NCBI GenBank assembly: GCA_019454625.1
Contig: JACFNY010000129.1
Coordinates: 1-6,264, forward strand
Length of the DNA stretch: 6,264 nucleotides
DNA from: Sphingomonadaceae bacterium
GTDB taxonomy: Bacteria > Pseudomonadota > Alphaproteobacteria > Sphingomonadales > Sphingomonadaceae
Direction: 5' to 3'
The notes beneath the pieces were generated by a model, which had not been told where the DNA came from, did not search any database, and saw nothing but the letters and a program-made list of their open reading frames with translations. The stretch's first letter is position 1, and every line of letters starts with the position of its first letter. Below are positions 1 through 6,264 of this stretch, piece after piece. The translations under genes and the position numbers were made by a program.

Positions 1-1
1 C

Positions 2-1345
<1,344 letters not shown>

Positions 1346-1348
1346 AGC

Positions 1349-2833
1349 TTAGCCCCGGCACTGCAGCGAGGACGGCGCGCGGAAGTAGCATTCGCGCGGG
1401 GTTCCGCCGCGGTTCATGCGGAGCGTCATTTCCGCCTCCGCCGCGTTCGCCTGCGCCTGAAGCCCCTTCGCGCTCGCCACCGCGCTGCCGTTCACCGCTT
1501 CGATGATGTCGCCGGGCTGCACGAGCCCGAAGCGCAGCGCGGGCGCGCGGGGATCGGCGCCCGTCACCACCACGCCCTTGTCCGGCAGCCCGCCGCCGAG
1601 CTCGGCGGAGAGCGCGGGGGAGAGATTCTCGACCGTGATGCCCGCGAGGATCGAGCGGCCGCCGAGCAGCGTCGTGTCGCGCGCCGGCACCTCCGGCGGC
1701 GCCACGAGCTTCAGCGCCACGTTCTCCGCCTTGCCGCCGCGCAGCAGCGTCAGCTTCACGGTCTCGCCGACCGGCTTGCTGGCGACGAGGTAGCGCAGCG
1801 TGTCGGGATCGGAGGCGTCCTTGCCGTCGACGGCATAGACGATGTCGCCGACCCGCACCCCGGCGCGATCGGCGGGCGAGCCCTTGCTCACCTCGTTGAT
1901 GACGACGCCCATCGGCCGGTCGAGGCCGGAGGCGCGCGCGATCTCGCTCGTGACCGCCTGTCCCCCCATGCCGAGCCACGGGCGCGAGATCTTGCCGGTT
2001 TTCGCACCCGCGATGAACTGCCGCACCATGTTCGCGGGGATCGCGAAGCCGACGCCGTTCGATCCGCCCGAGCGCGAGTAGATCGCGGTGTTGATGCCGA
2101 CGAGGCGCCCGTCCATGCCGATCAGCGCACCGCCCGAGTTGCCGGGGTTGATGGCCGCGTCCGTCTGCACGAAGAACTGGTAGTCGCTGATGCCGACCCC
2201 CGTGCGGGCGAGCGCCGAGACGATGCCGTGCGTCACCGTCTGGCCGACGCCGAACGGGTTGCCGATGGCGATGACGACATCGCCGACCTCGGCGCGGTCG
2301 CTGTCCCCCAGAGGCACCACCGGAAGCGCCGCGCCGCCGGTCTCCACCTTCAGGAGCGCGAGATCGAGCTGCTTGTCGGTGAACATGAGCTTGGCGGGAA
2401 ACTCGCGGCGGTCGGCGAGCGCGACCTTGATCTCGTCCGCGCCCTCGACCACGTGGTTGTTGGTGACGATGAGCCCCGCCCCGTCGACGATGACGCCCGA
2501 GCCGAGCGACTGCTCGACGCGCGGCTGCGGCGTCATGCGCCCGCCGCCGAAGAACAGGTCCCAGAACGGGTCGCGCCGGGCGCGGCTGACCCGTGCGGTG
2601 TAGACGTTGACGACGGCGGGCGCGGTCGCCTTCACGAGCGGCGCGTAGGACAGCATCAGCTCCGTGTTGCTGGCCGGCACCCGGCGCGGCGTCTCCGGCG
2701 GCGCGGCGGCCGCGGCCAGCTGGGAGGCCTGCTGCGCCGAGGCCTGCGGCTCGATCCGGTCGACGGCCATGGCGAAGCTCGTCCCGGCGATTGCGCCCGC
2801 GGCCAGCAGCCAGAGTGATCTGTTCGCTTTCAT
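1349..2833 (-). CDS. DegP/DegQ-family (Do) periplasmic serine endoprotease with two PDZ domains
   Basis: A 494-residue HtrA-family protease that degrades or holds misfolded proteins in the periplasm. The N-terminus (residues 1-34, basic MKANR, then a hydrophobic stretch ending near ASAQ) looks like a signal peptide or signal anchor. The trypsin-like domain spans about 65-280, with the catalytic triad H127 (TNNHVVEG), D157 (DLALLK) and S233 (NPGNSGG). PDZ1 covers about 284-378 (binding loop WLGMGG) and PDZ2 about 394-476. Two PDZ domains separate it from DegS/HtrA2 types with one; DegP and DegQ cannot be told apart safely, so no symbol is given. The frame stays open further upstream, but ATG at 2833 is chosen because it puts the signal sequence at the very N-terminus and avoids overlap with gmk; a GTG ten codons earlier is possible. 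Upstream GGGACGG is only a weak ribosome binding site. The only two cysteines (C482, C492) lie in the C-terminal tail. Confidence 0.92.
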   Translation of the reverse strand: MKANRSLWLLAAGAIAGTSFAMAVDRIEPQASAQQASQLAAAAAPPETPRRVPASNTELMLSYAPLVKATAPAVVNVYTARVSRARRDPFWDLFFGGGRMTPQPRVEQSLGSGVIVDGAGLIVTNNHVVEGADEIKVALADRREFPAKLMFTDKQLDLALLKVETGGAALPVVPLGDSDRAEVGDVVIAIGNPFGVGQTVTHGIVSALARTGVGISDYQFFVQTDAAINPGNSGGALIGMDGRLVGINTAIYSRSGGSNGVGFAIPANMVRQFIAGAKTGKISRPWLGMGGQAVTSEIARASGLDRPMGVVINEVSKGSPADRAGVRVGDIVYAVDGKDASDPDTLRYLVASKPVGETVKLTLLRGGKAENVALKLVAPPEVPARDTTLLGGRSILAGITVENLSPALSAELGGGLPDKGVVVTGADPRAPALRFGLVQPGDIIEAVNGSAVASAKGLQAQANAAEAEMTLRMNRGGTPRECYFRAPSSLQCRG

Positions 2834-2860
2834 CGTCCGTCCCGTGATGTTTCCGGCATT

Positions 2861-2889
2861 CACATAGGTACGCGGGCCGCCGGCGTTAA
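2861..2889 (-). promoter_or_regulatory. Possible promoter of the Deg-type protease gene
   Basis: In the 76 bp between gmk and the protease gene, TTAACG (2884-2889, 4 of 6 matches to the housekeeping -35) is followed after 17 bp by TATGTG (2861-2866, 3 of 6 matches to the -10). It would give a short leader of about 20 nucleotides before the ATG at 2833. No intrinsic terminator for gmk is visible in this gap, so co-transcription from gmk is equally possible. The match is weak and in GC-rich DNA could be chance. Confidence 0.22.
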
Positions 2890-2909
2890 CCCCCTGCCGC
2901 CGTGTACGG

Positions 2910-3557
2910 TCAGCCTTGTTTTCCCACCATCTCGCGGGTGAATTCGGTGAGCCACGCGCCCCGGCGCTGGCGGCGCAGCCGCTCGGCATGGACGATCGTG
3001 TGGATCTGCTCGAAGCAGTCGTGCATGTCCTCGTTGACGAGCACGTAGTCGTATTCGGGCCAGTGGCTGATTTCCGCCGCGGCGCGCGCCATGCGGCCCT
3101 CGATCACCGCTTCGCTGTCGGTGCGGCGGGCGCGCAGGCGGCGCTCCAGCTCCGCCATCGTCGGCGGCAGCAGGAAGACGGACACGACATCGTCGCCCAT
3201 CGACTGCGAAAGCTGCTGCGTGCCCTGCCAGTCCACGTCGAACAGCACGTCGCGGCCCATGCCGAGCGCCGCCTCGACCGCGGAGCGCGGCGTGCCATAA
3301 CGGTTGCCGAACACGTGCGCCCATTCGAGGAACTCCCCGGCCTCGACCATGCGGTCGAACTGCGCCTCGGTACGGAAGTGATAGTCGATGCCGTCGACCT
3401 CGCCGGGGCGCTTGGCGCGCGTCGTCGCCGATACCGAAACCGCCATCTGCGGCTCCGCCGCCAGCAGCCGCCGCGCCATCGTGGTCTTTCCCGCGCCCGA
3501 GGGGGAGGACAGCACGAAAAGGATGCCGCGCCGCTCGATTCTTCCGGCCTTCTCCAT
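2910..3557 (-). CDS. gmk: Guanylate kinase (GMP kinase)
   Basis: A 215-residue cytoplasmic enzyme that phosphorylates GMP (and dGMP) to GDP with ATP, essential for GTP, dGTP and GTP-derived second messengers. The P-loop is at residues 18-25 (SPSGAGKT, K24). The GMP-binding residues known from yeast guanylate kinase are all present with a constant offset of nine: S43, R47, R50, Y59, E78, Y87 and D109, within SATTRAKRPGE, FLEWAHVFGNRYG and FDVDWQG. The lid and C-terminal helices follow (about 135-212). Length is normal for the family. The ATG at 3557 is chosen because the conserved fold begins at residue 11; the frame extends 22 codons further to a TTG without conserved sequence. No Shine-Dalgarno is visible before the ATG. 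It heads the minus-strand pair with the protease gene and is divergent from the GGDEF gene. No damage is seen. Confidence 0.96.
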   Translation of the reverse strand: MEKAGRIERRGILFVLSSPSGAGKTTMARRLLAAEPQMAVSVSATTRAKRPGEVDGIDYHFRTEAQFDRMVEAGEFLEWAHVFGNRYGTPRSAVEAALGMGRDVLFDVDWQGTQQLSQSMGDDVVSVFLLPPTMAELERRLRARRTDSEAVIEGRMARAAAEISHWPEYDYVLVNEDMHDCFEQIHTIVHAERLRRQRRGAWLTEFTREMVGKQG

Positions 3558-3666
3558 GCGCGCCGGACATAAAGCAAGCCGGGCCGTGGTCAAGGGCGCT
3601 GCGCGAACCTGTGCGCGCGGCAAACGTAATTAGCGAATCGTTATCAACCCCTGGATTAACCTCGCG
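3558..3666. promoter_or_regulatory. Divergent intergenic region between gmk and the diguanylate cyclase gene
   Basis: This 109-bp region separates two divergent start codons and must hold promoters for both directions. Positions 3621-3660 form a marked AT-rich pocket (contains TAATTA, TTATCAACC and GGATTAAC) in otherwise very GC-rich DNA, the usual look of a promoter or operator. For the plus strand, the best -35/-10 pair I find is poor (TTAGCG at 3630-3635, 18 bp, GATTAA at 3654-3659), and it too would start transcription almost at the ATG. No clear repeat-type operator was found. Confidence 0.5.
3566..3593 (-). promoter_or_regulatory. Candidate gmk promoter implying a near-leaderless mRNA
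   Basis: On the minus strand, TTGACC (3588-3593, 5 of 6 matches to the -35 consensus) is followed after 16 bp by TATGTC (3566-3571, 3 of 6 matches to the -10). Only eight nucleotides separate the -10 from the gmk ATG, so transcription would begin within about two bases of the start codon. This agrees with the absence of a Shine-Dalgarno there. The assignment rests on motif matching alone. Confidence 0.3.
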
Positions 3667-5418
3667 ATGATGCGTGGTTTTTTCGGCATACCCGCCGTGT
3701 TCGCCCGGCGCGGGCTCATCCTGCTTGCGGGATTGCTTTTGTGCGCGCCGGCGCTGCCGTCGGCGGCGGCGGCGCGGATCGCGCTCGACATCGGCACCGA
3801 AGCGTGCGTTTTCGCCGATCACAAGGACCTCGGCCTTGCCGGGGCGATGGCGAGGGCCGCGCGCGGCGACTGTCCGGGCTCGCTTTCAACCGGGGAGCTG
3901 CGCGACAGCTGGCTGGTGAAATCCGGCCTCGATCTCAGGCAGACCCCCGGCGAGCCCCTGTCCGTCCACCTCAAGCAGACGCTTTTCGAAGAGGTCACGC
4001 TCTACGTCCGCTATGCGGACGGCCACGTGTGGGCGGCGCGCCACGACGACGCCTCCGCGGGCCGCCACATCGAGCTCGGCGGCATGTTCCGGCTGCGCAT
4101 CCCGTGGCGGGCGGGCACGATCGAGACCATCGCGCTGCACGCGGAAAAGGTCGTCGACCCGCGCGGCGCCTTCGTCCGTCCCGCGGTCGAGAACGCGCGG
4201 ACGGAAGCCGTGGAGACCGAACGCCAGTCGATGCTCTACGGGCTGTTCGGCGGGGTGATCCTCGCCACGCTGTTCTTCAACCTCGTGCTGCTCGTCTGGC
4301 TGCGCTACGCCTTCCTCTTCTTCTACTGCGGCATGACCGCCGCGACCCTGCTGTACGGCATCGCCGCGTCCGGCATCCTGATGCGGGCGCTTCCGGCGGG
4401 AATGCCGCCGATGCTCGGCAACGTGGCCGCCGAAGCCGTCCTGCCCGTGATGCTGTGGTTCGCGGTCGTCTTCACCATCACGCTGCTGGAGCGCGGCACC
4501 GTGCACCTGCGGCTGGCGATCACCGGCATCACGCTCGCGACGTTGCAGGTCGGCGCCGGCGTCGTCGCGCTCGCCACGCTGTTCCGCGCGCCGGAGTTGC
4601 TCCACGTCCCGCTCGCGGCGGTCAATATCCTCGGCGCGCTCACGATGGCGCTGATCTTCCCGATGGCGGTCATCGCATGGCGCCGGGGCAGCCGCATCAT
4701 CCTCATCTACACGGTGGCATGGGCGGTCCCGCTCGCCGGGGCCTTCGCCCGCATCCTCGTCGCGCTCGGCTTCATTGAGACGAGCGCCTTCATCGAGGAC
4801 AGCTATTTCTACGCGATGTGCCTCGAATGCGTGCTGAGCATGATCGGCATCGCCTACCGCATCTCCAACATCCGCGCAGAGCGCGACGAGGCGCGCGCCC
4901 GCGAGATCGAGCTGACCTACCTTGCCGAAACCGATGCGCTGACCGGCCTCCTTAACCGCCGCGCCTTCATCGAGTACGGCATCCGGCGCAGCGGCAAGGG
5001 CAAGCTGAAGGCCCGGCTGCTGCTGATCGACATCGACCACTTCAAGACCGTCAACGACGGCTTCGGGCACGAGTTCGGCGACCGCGTGCTGCGCGAGGCG
5101 GGACGGCTGATCGAGAGCATCTCGCCCGCGAACGCCGTCGTCGGCCGCCTCGGCGGCGAGGAGTTCGCGCTCATCGTGCCCTACGGCGAGCGCGACGACA
5201 CGGCCGGCACGATCCTCCGCGCCTTCCGCGCGACGCCGATGACGGACGGCATCCGCATCACCGTCAGCATCGGCTCCGCGTCGGGCATCATCGCCGACGA
5301 CCGAAGCTGGCGGCATGTCTACCGGCGCGCTGACACCGCGCTCTACGAAGCCAAGAGGACCGGGCGCGACCGGCACGTCGCCGCCGAGCCCGACCCTTCA
5401 GTGGCGACGGCGGCCTGA
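3667..5418 (+). CDS. Membrane diguanylate cyclase: 7TMR-DISM-type sensor with C-terminal GGEEF domain
   Basis: A 583-residue inner-membrane protein predicted to make c-di-GMP from two GTP. Order: signal peptide (about 1-36, ending AAAA); periplasmic domain (about 37-187) resembling the 7TMR-DISMED2 sensory fold, with cysteines C47 and C69; seven hydrophobic helices (about 190-212, 214-236, 254-274, 282-304, 313-337, 343-368, 380-398); a short charged helix (about 400-418) as linker; and a GGDEF domain (about 420-570). The catalytic features are complete: DALTGLLNRR (423 on), metal aspartate D455 in DIDHFK, guanine-binding N463, GHEFGD (D472) and GGEEF at 496-500. The inhibitory RxxD expected at 487-490 is instead PANA, so product inhibition through that site should be absent. 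The start is ATG 3667 (ATG 3670 is equally possible, giving Met-Met versus Met); no good ribosome binding site precedes either. The next gene starts one nucleotide after the stop, suggesting an operon. The ligand is unknown. Confidence 0.9.
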   Translation: MMRGFFGIPAVFARRGLILLAGLLLCAPALPSAAAARIALDIGTEACVFADHKDLGLAGAMARAARGDCPGSLSTGELRDSWLVKSGLDLRQTPGEPLSVHLKQTLFEEVTLYVRYADGHVWAARHDDASAGRHIELGGMFRLRIPWRAGTIETIALHAEKVVDPRGAFVRPAVENARTEAVETERQSMLYGLFGGVILATLFFNLVLLVWLRYAFLFFYCGMTAATLLYGIAASGILMRALPAGMPPMLGNVAAEAVLPVMLWFAVVFTITLLERGTVHLRLAITGITLATLQVGAGVVALATLFRAPELLHVPLAAVNILGALTMALIFPMAVIAWRRGSRIILIYTVAWAVPLAGAFARILVALGFIETSAFIEDSYFYAMCLECVLSMIGIAYRISNIRAERDEARAREIELTYLAETDALTGLLNRRAFIEYGIRRSGKGKLKARLLLIDIDHFKTVNDGFGHEFGDRVLREAGRLIESISPANAVVGRLGGEEFALIVPYGERDDTAGTILRAFRATPMTDGIRITVSIGSASGIIADDRSWRHVYRRADTALYEAKRTGRDRHVAAEPDPSVATAA

Positions 5419-5419
5419 C

Positions 5420-6264
5420 ATGCCGGGTCGTCCCACCAAACCGGTCCGCGCGGCCGTCGGCACCGATCCCGCCGCCAATCTTCGCGAGCCCCGGAACTGG
5501 CTGGCGGGCGTCGCGCTTCCCCGCCTCGCCTCGCGCAGCGAGATCGCGAACACGCATCGGCAGCTGCTCGATCTCCGCCCGACCGTTCCGCTGTTCGCGG
5601 CGGTCGGCGCGCTGATCTGGTCGGGCGTCACGCTGTGGCACGTGCCGCTCACCGCCTCGCTTCAGGGGGCATGGCTCGCGGCGGGCGGCGTGCTGACCTC
5701 GCTGTTCGCGGTTTTCGGGCTGCGCGAGGCCCAGCCGAAGGCCGGAGAGGTCGTCGACGCGGCGCGCGGCCTCGTCACGCTCAGCGCCGCGGCGGGGCTC
5801 CTGTGGAGCACGCTCCCGGTCATCAGCGACGTGCCGTTCGGGCTCGTCCTCTCCATCTCGATGCTCGTGCTCGGCATCGTCGCCTTGTCGCCGATGCCGC
5901 TCGCCGCGATGGCCTACATGGTGGCGTTCGCGGTCACGCTCGTCACCCGGCTCGACGGCTTCGCCTCGTCGGCCGCGGCCGTCATCGTGCTGTCGGGCGC
6001 ACTCACGCTCTACCTTGCCGGGCGCCGCGCGCTCGTCGAGCGCGTCGAGGCGTCGATGCGCGATCTCGGCGAACAGCGCGTGCGCCGCCTCTGCGCGACG
6101 TTCGAGACGTGCGGCAGCGGCTGGTTCTGGGAAACCGACGCCCGCGGCCGGATCACCTACATCTCGCCCTCGTTCGGCGCAGCGCACGGAACCACGAACG
6201 ACCGGCTCATCGGGCGTCCGCTCGGCGATCTCATCTCGCTCGAGGTGGAGGACCCCGACGAGGC
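5420..6264 (+). CDS. Multi-pass membrane sensor with PAS domain; 3' end outside window
   Basis: The frame opens with ATG at 5420, one nucleotide after the TGA of the diguanylate cyclase gene, and stays open for 281 codons to the right edge. Visible parts: a roughly 50-residue cytoplasmic N-terminus (contains NWLAGVALPRLASRSE); about six hydrophobic helices (approximately 56-74, 83-101, 117-134, 138-155, 157-174, 183-199) in three hairpin-like pairs; a charged connecting helix (about 200-226); then the start of a PAS domain from about residue 227, with the typical GWFWETDARGRITYISPSF segment and GRPLGDLI. The output domain lies beyond the window. In alphaproteobacteria this layout commonly leads to GGDEF-EAL domains or to a histidine kinase; the c-di-GMP neighbour favours the former, which is inference. 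The tight spacing and lack of its own ribosome binding site suggest translational coupling. Codon use is like its neighbours, with no sign of transfer. Confidence 0.8.
   Translation, partial: MPGRPTKPVRAAVGTDPAANLREPRNWLAGVALPRLASRSEIANTHRQLLDLRPTVPLFAAVGALIWSGVTLWHVPLTASLQGAWLAAGGVLTSLFAVFGLREAQPKAGEVVDAARGLVTLSAAAGLLWSTLPVISDVPFGLVLSISMLVLGIVALSPMPLAAMAYMVAFAVTLVTRLDGFASSAAAVIVLSGALTLYLAGRRALVERVEASMRDLGEQRVRRLCATFETCGSGWFWETDARGRITYISPSFGAAHGTTNDRLIGRPLGDLISLEVEDPDE

Noticed and set aside
1376..1398. Hairpin CGCGCG...CGCGCG with AA/TT extension and one bulged G, as a terminator
   Set aside because: No U-tract follows, and the sequence lies within the protease coding region; alternating CG is expected by chance at this GC content.
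2228..2818. Plus-strand open frame opposite the protease gene
   Set aside because: No recognisable motifs; the minus strand carries the full catalytic triad here.
2844..2855. Envelope-stress sigma factor -35 (GGAAAC) upstream of the protease gene
   Set aside because: It is only about 17 bases before the ATG, leaving no room for a -10 and a transcription start upstream of the coding sequence.
3641..3649. DnaA-box-like TTATCAACC
   Set aside because: Seven of nine matches and single; no cluster or other origin features.
3637..3660. Possible CtrA site (paired TTAA half sites)
   Set aside because: Half sites are imperfect (TTAA and TTGA on the minus strand) and spaced by 8 rather than 7.
3733..3750. 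Lipobox in the cyclase signal peptide (LLLC)
   Set aside because: The residue before the cysteine is Leu, not Gly/Ala/Ser, so lipoprotein processing is unlikely.
3886..5376. Long minus-strand open frame (496 codons) opposite the cyclase gene
   Set aside because: The translation is a low-complexity run of Arg, Asp, Glu, Ala and Gly without domains, typical of an antisense shadow in GC-rich DNA; the plus-strand frame has full GGDEF motifs.
5288..6187. Minus-strand open frame opposite the PAS sensor gene
   Set aside because: Arg- and Glu-rich shadow translation; the plus-strand frame encodes clear membrane helices and a PAS segment.

Overview
The window is a 6.3 kb, very GC-rich chromosomal segment with densely packed genes. 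Coding style, lack of strong Shine-Dalgarno sites and the protein types point to an alphaproteobacterium. Sphingomonadales is plausible from the look of the PccA and GGDEF proteins, but that is a reading by eye, not a database placement. No rRNA, tRNA, CRISPR array, insertion sequence or other mobile feature was seen.

Layout from left to right: (1) on the plus strand, the C-terminal 447 residues of the biotin-dependent alpha subunit of propionyl-CoA carboxylase (pccA), cut by the window's left edge; (2) on the minus strand, a two-PDZ-domain DegP/DegQ-type periplasmic serine protease, convergent with pccA and only 3 bp away; (3) on the minus strand, guanylate kinase (gmk), 76 bp upstream of the protease gene; (4) a 109-bp divergent intergenic region containing the only AT-rich pocket of the window; (5) on the plus strand, a diguanylate cyclase with a signal peptide, a periplasmic 7TMR-DISM-like domain, seven membrane helices and a GGEEF catalytic domain; (6) one nucleotide after it, a second multi-spanning membrane protein that enters a PAS domain and runs off the right edge, so its output domain is not visible.

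Functionally the left half is housekeeping: propionyl-CoA catabolism, envelope protein quality control and GMP phosphorylation. The right half is a membrane signalling pair, very likely co-transcribed and translationally coupled. Its first member should make c-di-GMP in response to a periplasmic or membrane cue. The second may be another c-di-GMP enzyme or a sensor kinase. The first member has a complete active site but no RxxD inhibitory site, so it should escape classical product inhibition. Nothing in the window is clearly an undescribed system; the signalling pair is the part most worth extending beyond the window edge.
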